Source: Streptomyces sp. LBL
GTDB taxonomy: Bacteria; Actinomycetota; Actinomycetes; Streptomycetales; Streptomycetaceae
DNA length: 64,000 bases
Assembly (NCBI RefSeq): GCF_029893585.1
Contig: NZ_JARXYX010000024.1
Coordinates: forward strand, 62,001 to 126,000
Direction of reading: 5' to 3'
Positions within the stretch are counted from its first letter, which is position 1. Each line of letters begins with the position of its first letter. Of the stretch, positions 1 through 9,263 are shown piece by piece. The position numbers and the translations under genes were made by a program. Under the pieces are notes generated by a model, which did not search any database, was not told where the DNA came from, and was given only the letters and a program-made list of their open reading frames with translations.

Positions 1-1297
1 GCGCGCTCGGGTGGAGGACGACGGTGCCGGCCATCTCCAGCTGCCGCAGCCGCTCCGGGTCGCGCACCAGCACACCCGTCCCCGACAGGGCGCCGCTCAG
101 GACGGCGTGGAAGGCGGCGGGGCCGTACCGGGCGGCCTTGGGCGAGCCGGCCAGCACCGCCTCGGCGGCCTCGGCGATGTCGTGCTTGACGAGCAGCGCG
201 GCGACGGCGCCCAGGACGCTGCCGGTGGAGGCGTGGGCGGCGTACTCCTGCGCGGGCGAGGTCCGCAGCGCGGGGCGCTGCGCGGGGGTCGCCGGGACGC
301 TGTGCCGGTCCGGTGCGCACAGCTGGTCGTGCACGGTCTCGAAGGTGGCCGTACGGGCGAGCGCCTCCCCGAACTGGCAGGTGCGCAGGGAGCCGTCGAG
401 CAGCAGCGAGGTGGGGGTCTGGCCGGCGCCGTGCACGACCGCGTTGGCGGCGGCCAGCACCACGTCCATCCGGGAGTCGCCGAGCCACCCCCGCAGCCAG
501 GAACGGAAGCGGGGGTTCTCCCGCAGCAGGGTCACCGTCGCCGTCACCAGCCGGGGCGAGGGCGGCAGCCGCAGCGTGGACGCGGTGACGGCGGCCACGG
601 TACCCAGCGCGTCGGCCCCGATCGCCAGGGCCGCGGTCCGCACGGAGGCCGGATCACCGGGGTGCGTGAGCTCTTCCACGTCGTCGACGTGGCCGGGGAC
701 CAGCCCGTGCCGCTCGGCGAGCGCCGACGCCCGCTCCATCACGTCATCACTGACGGCGTCCTCGACCGCCACCACGACCAGCCGCTCCAGCCCACTGTCC
801 CAGTACGCGAGCGCCACGTCGGGGTGCTCGGCGAGGGCCGCGGCGACGCGGCGGGCGAGGTGTTCGGTGCGGGCGGTGAGGGGGGAGCGGGAGGGCGTGC
901 CGACTGTGGGTACTGCTGTGGACTGGGGCTCTGTCTTGTGCTGGGGCTCTGTCTTGTGCCGGTGCTCCGCCGCGTCGTACGGGGCTTCCGCTGCGTCGTC
1001 GTACGGGGCTTCCGGTGCCTCCTCGTACGGGGCTTCCGCCTCTGTCCGCGGGCGCAGGGCCAGGTGGGCCCGGGTTCCCGAACGCCAGTCGCGGGTGCTG
1101 CCCGGGGCCGCCGCCCGGGCGACCCGGGCCATCCGGAGGGCGAAGTCCGCGCCGCGTACGCCGGCGCGGGCCGTGCCCGCCGCGGCTCCGGCGGCCGCGC
1201 CGACCGCCGGAGCCGCTCCGCGCGCCAGCAGTCGCGGTCCGGCCATGACGAGGCCGGCGGCGACCGCTGTCGGGCGGGCGGGAATTCCTCTGCTCAT
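1..1297 (-). CDS. Cation-translocating P-type ATPase, N-terminal part (runs off left edge)
   Basis: The reading frame is open from an ATG at 1297 to the left edge (432 codons), so only the N-terminal part is present. An RBS-like GGGAGC lies at 1301-1306. The first ~70 residues are Ala/Arg/Gly-rich. A low-complexity stretch follows with EAPY repeated three times and HKTEPQ twice. Further on, a segment reading GVLVRDPERLRQLEMAGTVV resembles the region just before the phosphorylation site of P-type ATPases, but the DKTGT signature is not reached in clear form. This fits the very large CtpI-like actinobacterial P-type ATPases with a degenerate N-terminal half (family knowledge). It follows the 170-residue membrane protein gene with a 9-base gap, so the two are probably cotranscribed. 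The substrate cannot be told from this part. Confidence 0.6.
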   Translation of the reverse strand, partial: MSRGIPARPTAVAAGLVMAGPRLLARGAAPAVGAAAGAAAGTARAGVRGADFALRMARVARAAAPGSTRDWRSGTRAHLALRPRTEAEAPYEEAPEAPYDDAAEAPYDAAEHRHKTEPQHKTEPQSTAVPTVGTPSRSPLTARTEHLARRVAAALAEHPDVALAYWDSGLERLVVVAVEDAVSDDVMERASALAERHGLVPGHVDDVEELTHPGDPASVRTAALAIGADALGTVAAVTASTLRLPPSPRLVTATVTLLRENPRFRSWLRGWLGDSRMDVVLAAANAVVHGAGQTPTSLLLDGSLRTCQFGEALARTATFETVHDQLCAPDRHSVPATPAQRPALRTSPAQEYAAHASTGSVLGAVAALLVKHDIAEAAEAVLAGSPKAARYGPAAFHAVLSGALSGTGVLVRDPERLRQLEMAGTVVLHPSA

Positions 1298-1306
1298 CAC
1301 GCTCCC

Positions 1307-1819
1307 TCAGCCGCTCGTACCGTCATGCCGGCCCGGCGCGGCGTGGTCGGCATGGTGTGTGGGCAGCTTGTCGGAGGGCGTGTCCGGCGTCGCCGTACGC
1401 CCCCGGGACGAGGGGGTACTGGACGCCAGCACCTGCGGTGTCGGTGCCTTGCCGCCCGACGCTCCGGCACCCTCTGATTCACCGGCTGATCCACCGACGG
1501 CCTCGGTCCCCTCGGCCCCTTCGGCCCCCTCGACCTCGGGCTTCCGATCCGTCACCGTCTCCGGCTGCCGCGGCTGCGTCAGCCACGCCACCGCCGCTCC
1601 GGTGACGGCGACGGGCCATTCCACGACTCCCGCGACGCCGAGCACTCCGGCGCCGGTGTACACGGCGAGCCGCCGCCCCCGCGGCGACACCGCTCCGACC
1701 TTGTCCAGCGCACCCTCGGCCGCCCGGCCCACCGTTCCGGCGCCGGGCACCTTGCGCAGTACCGAGGCGGCCGCTCGCAGCGGTTGCGGGAGATTCTGTG
1801 TCGAATTCTGCTCGGCCAT
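1307..1819 (-). CDS. Small hypothetical membrane-associated protein
   Basis: This encodes 170 residues starting MAEQNSTQNLP. The N-terminal third is basic and amphipathic. A hydrophobic stretch around residues 50-80 (GAGVLGVAGVVEWPVAVTGA) could make one or two membrane segments. The rest is a disordered tail rich in Glu, Gly, Ala, Ser and Thr. I recognise no enzymatic motif. The gene lies just upstream of the P-type ATPase on the same strand with only 9 bases between them, so it may be a small accessory protein of that pump. That role is inferred from position only. Confidence 0.6.
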   Translation of the reverse strand: MAEQNSTQNLPQPLRAAASVLRKVPGAGTVGRAAEGALDKVGAVSPRGRRLAVYTGAGVLGVAGVVEWPVAVTGAAVAWLTQPRQPETVTDRKPEVEGAEGAEGTEAVGGSAGESEGAGASGGKAPTPQVLASSTPSSRGRTATPDTPSDKLPTHHADHAAPGRHDGTSG

Positions 1820-1877
1820 GACTCTCCTCGGGTCGTTGCCTCACCTCTCGGTGGCCGAGTTCCCGCACTTCGGAGAG

Positions 1878-2804
1878 TCATCCGCGGGACAAGGCCACTC
1901 CGTTCTCGCGCTCGTTCTCCCGTCCCCGCCCCCGCCTCTGTTCCCGCTCCCGCTCCCGCTCCCGCTCCCGCTCCCGCTCCAGCGCGAGTGCGTGCAGCCG
2001 CTCCAGCCGCCGCCGCGACTCCTCGTCGGCGGGTGCGTACGTCACCAAGCGCGGTCCGGCCTCCGGCCCCAGCCACAGGTCGGTGTGGTCGACGACCACG
2101 CGACCGACGTACCGGTTGAGGAACTCCTTGCGCCGCATCCGGTGGGCGCCGACCTCGTGCCGCTCCCAGGCCTCCCGGAAGTCCGGGGACTCCGCGCGCA
2201 GCCGCTTGAGCAGCATCTTCCAGGCGGGCTCGGCGAGGTGCCCGGCCATGGTGGCGCGGAACCGGGCGGCCATCAGACGCTGCGTCTCGGCGAGGTGCAC
2301 GATCGAGGAGCGCCACTCGTCGTGGGTGTAGCAGAGCAGCATGCAGTTGCGGTCCTCGGGCGGCACCGCGTCCAGGTCGCACAGCAGCAGCCCGTACGTG
2401 CGGTTGTAGGCGAGGATGTCGTACCGGCTGTTCTGCACGCAGGCCGGCACCGGCTCCAGCTGCTCCAGCACCGTCTGCAGCGCCGGGGTGATCGACGGGC
2501 AGACGGTGGCCGGTGTCGGGTCCACGGCTCCGGCAAGCCGGAAGAGGTGGGCGCGTTCGCTGGGGTCGAGCAGCAGGGTGCGGGCGAGGGCGTCGAGGAC
2601 CTGGACGGAGACCTGGATGGACCGCGCCTGTTCGAGCCACGTGTACCAGGTGACGCCGACCGCGGAGAGCTGGGCGACCTCCTCACGGCGCAGTCCCGGC
2701 GTGCGGCGCCTGCGGCCGCGCTCCAGGCCGACCTGCTCCGGGGGGATGTGCTCGCGGCGGTGGCGCAGGAAGGCGGCGAGTTCGTGCCGCCGGATCTCCG
2801 ACAC
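1878..2804 (-). CDS. XRE-family regulator with MmyB-like ligand-binding domain
   Basis: This is a transcriptional regulator of about 308 residues. An N-terminal helix-turn-helix (about residues 1-75, with the family hallmark RRRRTPGLRREEVAQLS) is followed by an MmyB-like PAS-type ligand-binding domain (about 100-270). In related proteins that domain binds a small hydrophobic ligand. I chose GTG at 2804 because an AAGGGG sequence lies just upstream and the protein then starts VSEIRRHELAAFL, typical of the family. An upstream GTG at 2825 would duplicate the VSE motif. The C-terminus ends in a run of Glu-Arg dipeptides encoded by a 6-bp repeat around 1937-1979, which is unusual and probably dispensable. 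Regulators of this type often control an adjacent oxidoreductase gene. The target is not evident here. Confidence 0.85.
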   Translation of the reverse strand: MSEIRRHELAAFLRHRREHIPPEQVGLERGRRRRTPGLRREEVAQLSAVGVTWYTWLEQARSIQVSVQVLDALARTLLLDPSERAHLFRLAGAVDPTPATVCPSITPALQTVLEQLEPVPACVQNSRYDILAYNRTYGLLLCDLDAVPPEDRNCMLLCYTHDEWRSSIVHLAETQRLMAARFRATMAGHLAEPAWKMLLKRLRAESPDFREAWERHEVGAHRMRRKEFLNRYVGRVVVDHTDLWLGPEAGPRLVTYAPADEESRRRLERLHALALEREREREREREREQRRGRGRENERENGVALSRG

Positions 2805-2863
2805 GGGGGGCCCCTTCTCCGACACAGGGGGTCCCTGCGCGGCTTCGGAGTGCTCTCCTGGGT

Positions 2864-2891
2864 TAGGCCAGGCCTAGGCCAGGCCTAGGCC
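2864..2891. repeat. 11-bp tandem repeat at end of TetR gene
   Basis: The unit TAGGCCAGGCC is repeated about 2.5 times. It overlaps the stop codon of the TetR-type gene and extends into the gap before the MmyB-type regulator. AGGCCT is self-complementary, so the array can also fold. No function is evident. Confidence 0.7.
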
Positions 2892-3616
2892 GGTTGGACC
2901 GCCCGCAAACCTCGGACCACCAGCTCCACCACTGCCTCGAACTCACCCTCGATACCGGGCCGTTCCCACTCCCGGGAGTGGCAGGGGTCGTGGAAGCGGT
3001 CCGTCGCGTGGAAGACGGCGGCGGCAGTGGCGGTGATCGCCGAGGCGGTGGTGCTCGCCGAGGCGGTGGTGCTCGCCGAGGCGGTGGTGCTCGCCGAGGC
3101 GGTGGTGCTCGCCGAGGCGGTGGTGCTCGCCGAGGCGGTGGTGGTTGCCGGGGCGGTGGTGGTTGCCGGGGCGGTGCTCGTGAAGGCGCCGGTGTCGACG
3201 CCCGCGCGGACGATCGTGGCCAGCTGGCCGATCAGCTCGTCGATGTGCTGGCCGACCGCCTCGCCGGCCTCGCCGGTCAGGACCTTGTACGTGGCGAACA
3301 GTTCCGGATCGTCGCCCGCCTTGCGGCGCTTGGCGCCGAACAGCCCGGCGAGCCAGTCCCGCAGCCGGGTCTCCGGGTCACCGTCCCCGGCGACGATGCC
3401 GGCCAGCGCCTCGGTCGTCCGGTCCAGCCACCGCTTGGTCACCGCCTCCCGCAGCGCGGCCTTCGTCCGGAAGTGCCGGTAGACACTGCCGTGACTGACG
3501 CCGAGCGCGCGGGCCACGTCCACCACGGTGGCCTTGGCCGGGCCGTGGCGGCGCAGCACCTCCTCGGTGGCCACGAGGATGCGCTCGGCGGTCAGGGTCT
3601 CGGAGGTCGGTGACAT
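2885..3616 (-). CDS. TetR-family transcriptional regulator with internal repeat insertion
   Basis: This is a 243-residue TetR-type repressor. The DNA-binding domain covers residues 8-58, with the recognition segment GVSHGSVYRHFRTKAALREA. The C-terminal half is a ligand-binding domain ending in a conserved-looking ATDRFHDP stretch. Between GAF (about residue 146) and AVFHATDRFHDP sits an insertion of about 50 residues made of TTASAS hexapeptides. Such an insertion is foreign to the family and is probably a surface loop. The gene starts 27 bases after the aldo/keto reductase and is on the same strand, so the two form an operon. The perfect inverted repeat upstream of that reductase (4663-4700) is the likely operator for this repressor, which would make it autoregulated (inference). 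Confidence 0.85.
   Translation of the reverse strand: MSPTSETLTAERILVATEEVLRRHGPAKATVVDVARALGVSHGSVYRHFRTKAALREAVTKRWLDRTTEALAGIVAGDGDPETRLRDWLAGLFGAKRRKAGDDPELFATYKVLTGEAGEAVGQHIDELIGQLATIVRAGVDTGAFTSTAPATTTAPATTTASASTTASASTTASASTTASASTTASASTTASAITATAAAVFHATDRFHDPCHSREWERPGIEGEFEAVVELVVRGLRAVQPA
3032..3178. repeat. In-frame minisatellite (18-bp unit) inside TetR gene
   Basis: The unit GCCGAGGCGGTGGTGCTC is repeated about five times almost perfectly. Two related degenerate units (GCCGGGGCGGTGGTGGTT) flank the run. On the coding strand each unit adds the hexapeptide TTASAS or a variant. The near identity of the copies shows recent slippage or unequal exchange that kept the reading frame. Confidence 0.9.
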
Positions 3617-3642
3617 GGTCAGACCGTACCTGGGCAGGGGGA

Positions 3643-4647
3643 TCAGCTCTCCAGGTGTGCCATCTGCGCCGCCGGGTAGCGGTCGCCCGCCGCGGCACCG
3701 GGCGGTACGGCGTCCTCGATCGCGGAGAGGTCGGCCGCGTCCAGCGTGACGTCCAGCGCGCCCAGCGACTCCACCAGCCGCTCCCGGGTGCGCGCGCCGA
3801 CGAGCGGCACGATGTCGTCGCCCCGGGACAGGACCCAGGCGATCGCGATCTGGGCGACGCTGACCCCCTTCTGCTCGGCGATCTTCCGCAGCGCCTCGAC
3901 CAGGTTCAGGTTGTGCTGGAGGTTCTCGCCCTGGAAACGCGGCGAGTACGCCCGGAAGTCGTTCGCGGCGAGCTGCCGGTCACGGGCGAAGTGCCCGGAG
4001 ATCAGGCCCCGGGACAGGACGCCGTACGCCGTGACGGAGATCCCCAGTTCACGGGTGGCCGGCAGGATCTCGGCCTCGATGCCGCGGGAGATGAGGGAGT
4101 ACTCGATCTGGAGGTCGGCGATCGGGGCGGTGGCGGCGGCCCGGCGGATGGTGTCGGCGCCGACCTCGCTCAGGCCGACATGGCGGACGTGCCCCTTCTC
4201 GATGAGCTCGGCGATCGCGCCGACCGTCTCCTCGATCGGTACGGCCGGGTCGAGCCGGGCGATCCGGTAGACGTCGATGTGGTCTACGCCGAGGCGCTGG
4301 AGCGAGTACGCGGCGAAGTTCTTCACCGCTTCCGGGCGGCCGTCGTAGCCGGACCAGCTGCCGTCCGGGTCGCGCAGCGCCCCGAACTTCACACTGACCA
4401 GGGCCTGTTCGCGGCGGGCGGCGGGCGCGGTGCGCAGCGCCTCGCCGATCAGCAGTTCGTTGTGGCCCATGCCGTAGAAGTCGCCGGTGTCGAGCAGGGT
4501 CACGCCCGCCTCCAGGGCGGCGTGGATCGTGGCGATCGACTCGGCCCGGTCCGCATCGCCGTACAGCGCCGACATGCCCATGCAGCCGAGGCCGAGGGCG
4601 GAGACCTGGGGGCCGGTGGTTCCGAGAGTGCGGGTGTGCGTCGTCAT
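3643..4647 (-). CDS. Aldo/keto reductase
   Basis: This is an NADPH-dependent oxidoreductase of the aldo/keto reductase family, 334 residues from ATG 4647. The N-terminus MTTHTRTLGTTGPQVSALGLGCMGM is typical. Catalytic residues are visible in order: the LDTGDFYG region (Asp and Tyr, about residues 50-56), the Lys in VSVKFGAL, and the usual His position in the VDHIDVYRIARLDP segment, where the His is not conserved clearly. The C-terminal SRGDDIVPLVGARTRERL motif binds the cofactor phosphate. It resembles the YajO/PLR-type reductases common in actinomycetes. An ATG 12 codons upstream would place the start inside the operator palindrome, so 4647 is preferred. Substrate unknown. It is cotranscribed with the TetR gene downstream. 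Confidence 0.88.
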   Translation of the reverse strand: MTTHTRTLGTTGPQVSALGLGCMGMSALYGDADRAESIATIHAALEAGVTLLDTGDFYGMGHNELLIGEALRTAPAARREQALVSVKFGALRDPDGSWSGYDGRPEAVKNFAAYSLQRLGVDHIDVYRIARLDPAVPIEETVGAIAELIEKGHVRHVGLSEVGADTIRRAAATAPIADLQIEYSLISRGIEAEILPATRELGISVTAYGVLSRGLISGHFARDRQLAANDFRAYSPRFQGENLQHNLNLVEALRKIAEQKGVSVAQIAIAWVLSRGDDIVPLVGARTRERLVESLGALDVTLDAADLSAIEDAVPPGAAAGDRYPAAQMAHLES

Positions 4648-4662
4648 GACATCCACCGTGTC

Positions 4663-4700
4663 ATGACAGCTGACAGATTTCAATATCTGTCAGCTGTCAT
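4663..4700. promoter_or_regulatory. Perfect 16-bp inverted repeat (probable TetR operator)
   Basis: The arms ATGACAGCTGACAGAT (4663-4678) and its exact reverse complement (4685-4700) are separated by six bases. Each arm also contains the repeated core TGACAG. The palindrome starts 16 bases upstream of the aldo/keto reductase start, so a bound repressor would block transcription of the reductase-TetR operon. Confidence 0.75.
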
Positions 4701-4769
4701 TTGTCAGCCGTCGCACATGGAAGTGGTGAGGAAACGCGAGGCTCATGCGGTCTGCCCTGGTAGCGCGAC

Positions 4770-4811
4770 GGCCCTCGACACAGGTCCACAGAGGGACCCG
4801 TATCGAGGGCC
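4770..4811 (-). terminator. Nested hairpin downstream of glyQS
   Basis: An outer 9-bp stem (GGCCCTCGA with TCGAGGGCC) encloses an inner 5-bp stem (GGTCC with GGACC). It lies about 60 bases past the glyQS stop. There is no T-run, as is usual in Streptomyces. A termination role is inferred from position. Confidence 0.5.
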
Positions 4812-4871
4812 GAAGAGCACGCAAGGAGTCCTGGGGAGCAGGAGCCCCGGGAGCAGTTGCCCCGACAGTGC

Positions 4872-6254
<1,383 letters not shown>

Positions 6255-6458
6255 GGTGCTCTCTTCATTACGACGACGGGCGACGAAGCAAGGTGCTTCA
6301 GAGCGAATGCCTCAGGTTACCGGCGCCGCCTGCCCCTCAATCAAATCGGATGGCCTTCAGACGCTCGCCCGACCCCCCGACCGACCTCTGACCGACCTCT
6401 GACCGACCCCCGCTCGGCCCCCGCCCACCCCCTGCCCGCCCGCCACCCAGACCCCTTG

Positions 6459-6496
6459 TTGACAACGGTTTCCATATTTGATGAAAATGAGTGTCA
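6459..6496 (+). promoter_or_regulatory. Promoter with Zur-box-like operator for znuACB
   Basis: A consensus -35 TTGACA at 6459-6464 is followed, after 18 bases, by GAAAAT (6483-6488) as a -10 element. The sequence TGAAAATGAGTGTCA (6482-6496) resembles the actinobacterial Zur box (two TGA-TCA half sites around AT-rich DNA). It covers the -10 region and touches the likely start codon at 6496. Zinc-loaded Zur bound here would block RNA polymerase. The spacing implies a leaderless or nearly leaderless mRNA (inference). Confidence 0.65.
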
Positions 6497-7455
6497 TGAA
6501 CGTAGGACGTCGCCTCATACCCACGGCCGCCGTGACCGCCGTCACCGCACTGGGCCTCGGCACCCTCTCCGCCTGCTCCATCGACAGCGCGGCCGCCGGC
6601 AACACGGACAAGTTCGACGTCGTCGCGTCGTTCTATCCGCTGCAGTTCCTCGCCCAGCAGATCGGCGGGAACCGGGTGAACGTCACCAGCCTGACCAAGC
6701 CGGGCCAGGAGCCGCACGACCTGGAGATCAGCGCGCGGCAGACCGCGCAGCTCCAGGAGTCCGACGCGGTGCTCTACCTGAAGAACCTCCAGCCCGCCGT
6801 CGACGACGCGGTGGCCCAGTCCGAGATCGGCACGAAGATCGACGCCGCCTCCCTCACCTCGCTGGAGAAGCACGGCAACGAGGTCGGCGGCCACGCGGCC
6901 GAGCACGACGGCCACGAGAACCACGAGTTGGCCGGCCTCGACCCCCACATCTGGCTCGACCCGGTGCGCTACGCCCAGGTCGCCGAGGGCGTCGGCAAGG
7001 CCTTCGAGAAGGCCGACCCGGACAACGCGGCCGTGTACAAGAAGAACACCGCGGCCCTGGTGGGGAAACTCGACGCCCTGAACACCCGGTTCAAGGACGG
7101 CCTGGCGAACTCCCGGACCAAGGTCTTCGTCACCACGCACGCCGCCTTCGGCTACCTCGCCGAGCGCTACGGCCTCACCGAGGAAGCCATCAACGGCCTC
7201 GACCCCGAGTCGGAGCCCAGTGCCGACCGCGTCAAGGACCTTGAGAAGATGGCGAAGGCCGACGGCGTCACCACGGTGTTCTACGAGACGCTCGTCAGCG
7301 ACAAGACCGCGACGACCATCGCCTCCGACTCCGGCCTCCGGACGGACGTCCTCGACCCGGTCGAGGGGATCACGTCCAAGTCCAAGGGCGACGACTACTT
7401 CCAGGTCATGGGGTCCAACCTCAAGGCGCTGCAGACCGCTCTCGGCGCCAGATGA
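6496..7455 (+). CDS. znuA: Zinc ABC transporter substrate-binding lipoprotein
   Basis: This captures Zn(II) outside the membrane and delivers it to the ZnuB channel. The protein has 319 residues. A lipoprotein signal peptide ends in the lipobox LSAC (about residues 24-27). The mature domain is a cluster A-I metal-binding protein: EPHDLEISARQ supplies the first His, DPHIWLDPVRYAQ the second, TTHAAFGYLAERY the third, and the C-terminal FYETLVSDKTATTIASDSG the Asp/Glu side. A His-rich loop (HGNEVGGHAAEHDGHENHE, about 128-146) is typical of zinc-specific members. Start ATG 6496 (MNVGRRLIP) is preferred; upstream in-frame starts lie inside the Zur-box-like operator. First gene of the znuA-znuC-znuB set, with zur close behind. 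Confidence 0.92.
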   Translation: MNVGRRLIPTAAVTAVTALGLGTLSACSIDSAAAGNTDKFDVVASFYPLQFLAQQIGGNRVNVTSLTKPGQEPHDLEISARQTAQLQESDAVLYLKNLQPAVDDAVAQSEIGTKIDAASLTSLEKHGNEVGGHAAEHDGHENHELAGLDPHIWLDPVRYAQVAEGVGKAFEKADPDNAAVYKKNTAALVGKLDALNTRFKDGLANSRTKVFVTTHAAFGYLAERYGLTEEAINGLDPESEPSADRVKDLEKMAKADGVTTVFYETLVSDKTATTIASDSGLRTDVLDPVEGITSKSKGDDYFQVMGSNLKALQTALGAR

Positions 7456-7521
7456 TCCCGACTGATCCCAACTGATCTCTATGATCTCCAACGATCTCCA
7501 ATGATCTCCACGGAGGACCTC

Positions 7522-8289
7522 GTGAGCGACCCCGTCATCTCCCTGCGCGGCGTGCGCGCCGAGCTGGGCTCACGGCCGGTCCTGCGCGGCATCGACCTCA
7601 CCGTGGACCGGGGTGAGGTCGTCGCGCTGCTCGGCGCCAACGGCTCCGGCAAGTCGACCGCGATCCGCACGATCATCGGCCAGGTACCGGTCAGCGGCGG
7701 CGAGATCAAGCTGTTCGGCGTCCCCCGGCACGGTTTCCGCGACTGGGCGCGGGTGGGCTACGTCCCGCAGCGCACCACAGCCGCGGGCGGCGTGCCCGCG
7801 ACGGTCACCGAGATCGTCTCGTCCGGCCGGCTGTCCCGCGCCCGTTTCGGCGTGCTGCGCAAGGCCGACCACGCCGCCGTACGCCGGGCCCTGGACCTGG
7901 TCGGCATGGCCGACCGCGCGAAGGACTCCGTGAACGCCCTGTCCGGGGGCCAGCACCAGCGGGTGCTGATCGCCCGCGCTCTCGCCGCCGAACCCGAACT
8001 CCTGATCATGGACGAGCCGATGGCGGGCGTGGACCTGGCCAGCCAGGAGGTCCTGGCCGAGACGCTGAGGGGCCAGGTGTCCTCCGGTACGTCGGTGCTG
8101 CTCGTCCTCCATGAACTGGGCCCCCTGGAGCCCCTGATCGACCGGGCGGTCGTCCTGCGCGACGGCTGTGTCACGCACGACGGCCCGCCCCCGCAGGCCC
8201 TCGGCCAGCACGCCCTGCCCGGCCACGACCACGTCCACCCGCACGCTCCGGCGGGCGCCGCACCGATCCGTACGGGACTGCTGAGCTGA
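7522..8289 (+). CDS. znuC: Zinc ABC transporter ATP-binding protein
   Basis: This ATPase powers zinc import through ZnuB. Visible in its 255 residues are the Walker A motif GANGSGKST (about residues 37-45), the Q-loop region GYVPQR, the ABC signature LSGGQHQRV (about 137-145), the Walker B motif LLIMDEP and the switch His in LVLHELG. The His-rich C-terminal tail (GQHALPGHDHVHPHAP) is common in zinc-transport ATPases and may buffer metal. I chose GTG 7522 because GGAGG stands five bases upstream. The stop overlaps the first base of the znuB start. Confidence 0.93.
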   Translation: MSDPVISLRGVRAELGSRPVLRGIDLTVDRGEVVALLGANGSGKSTAIRTIIGQVPVSGGEIKLFGVPRHGFRDWARVGYVPQRTTAAGGVPATVTEIVSSGRLSRARFGVLRKADHAAVRRALDLVGMADRAKDSVNALSGGQHQRVLIARALAAEPELLIMDEPMAGVDLASQEVLAETLRGQVSSGTSVLLVLHELGPLEPLIDRAVVLRDGCVTHDGPPPQALGQHALPGHDHVHPHAPAGAAPIRTGLLS

Positions 8290-9191
8290 TGGATCTCCTG
8301 AACTACGCCTTCATGCAGCGGGCCCTGCTCGCCGCCGTCCTGGTCGGCATCACCGCCCCCGCCGTCGGCATCTACCTCGTCCAGCGCCGCCAGGCCCTGA
8401 TGGGCGACGGCATCGGCCACGTCGCCATGACGGGCGTCGGCCTCGGCTTCCTCCTGAACGCCTCCCCGGTGTGGATGGCGACCCTGGTGTCCGTCCTGGG
8501 CGCCGTCCTGATGGAGTTGATCCGCTGGTACGGCAAGACCCGCGGCGACATCGCCCTCGCGATGCTCTTCTACGGCGGTATGGCCGGCGGCGTGATGTTC
8601 ATCAACCTCGCGCCGACGGGCTCCAACGCCAACCTGACCTCGTACCTCTTCGGCTCCCTGTCGACGGTGAGCGAGTCGGACGTCACCGCGATCTGTCTGC
8701 TCGCCGGGTTCGTGGTCCTGGTGACCCTGGGGCTGCGCCGCCAGCTGTTCGCGGTCAGCCAGGACGAGGAGTTCGCCCGGGTCACGGGCCTGCCGGTGCG
8801 GGCGCTGAACCTGCTGACGGCGATCACCGCGGCGGTGACGGTGACGGTCGCGATGCGCGTCGTCGGCCTGCTGCTGGTCTCGGCGCTGATGGTGGTGCCG
8901 GTGGCGGCGGCCCAGCAGCTGACCCGCAGCTTCGCGGCGACGTTCGCGGTCGCGGTCGCGATCGGCATCAGCGTGACGATCGGCGGCACGGTCACCTCGT
9001 ACTACCAGGACGTACCGCCCGGCGCGACGATCGTGCTGCTGACCATCGCCGCGTTCATCGCCCTGACCGCGCTGGCCACCCCGCTGGCCCGGCGCCGCGC
9101 GCGGGCACTGGCCGCCGCACAGCCCACCGGGGATCCGGCGGAGTGTGTGATTCCGGCCGGCCGTACGCCGGACGGGAAGCTCGGCGTCTGA
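8289..9191 (+). CDS. znuB: Zinc ABC transporter permease
   Basis: This is the integral membrane channel subunit of the zinc importer, 300 residues in the ABC-3 family. About eight hydrophobic segments can be seen, beginning with FMQRALLAAVLVGITAPAVGIY. The family motif around LMGDGIGHVAMTGVGLGF (about 38-55) and the coupling region near QDEEFARVTGLPVRALN (about 158-174) contact ZnuC. The ATG shares one base with the znuC stop, so translation is probably coupled. Confidence 0.93.
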   Translation: MDLLNYAFMQRALLAAVLVGITAPAVGIYLVQRRQALMGDGIGHVAMTGVGLGFLLNASPVWMATLVSVLGAVLMELIRWYGKTRGDIALAMLFYGGMAGGVMFINLAPTGSNANLTSYLFGSLSTVSESDVTAICLLAGFVVLVTLGLRRQLFAVSQDEEFARVTGLPVRALNLLTAITAAVTVTVAMRVVGLLLVSALMVVPVAAAQQLTRSFAATFAVAVAIGISVTIGGTVTSYYQDVPPGATIVLLTIAAFIALTALATPLARRRARALAAAQPTGDPAECVIPAGRTPDGKLGV

Positions 9192-9263
9192 CCACGGACA
9201 GGACCGCTGACAGGCCGGACTGGCACAATGGCCCGGGCAGGGGCAGACGCGAGGAGGCAACCG

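Noticed and set aside
24..2888. Very long open frame on the plus strand (954 codons) over the left region
   Set aside because: It lies antisense to the P-type ATPase, the small membrane protein and the MmyB-type regulator. High GC keeps antisense frames open, and it has no recognisable domain.
3045..3145. Possible CRISPR array
   Set aside because: The 18-bp units are head to tail without spacers and keep the coding frame of a TetR gene. It is a minisatellite.
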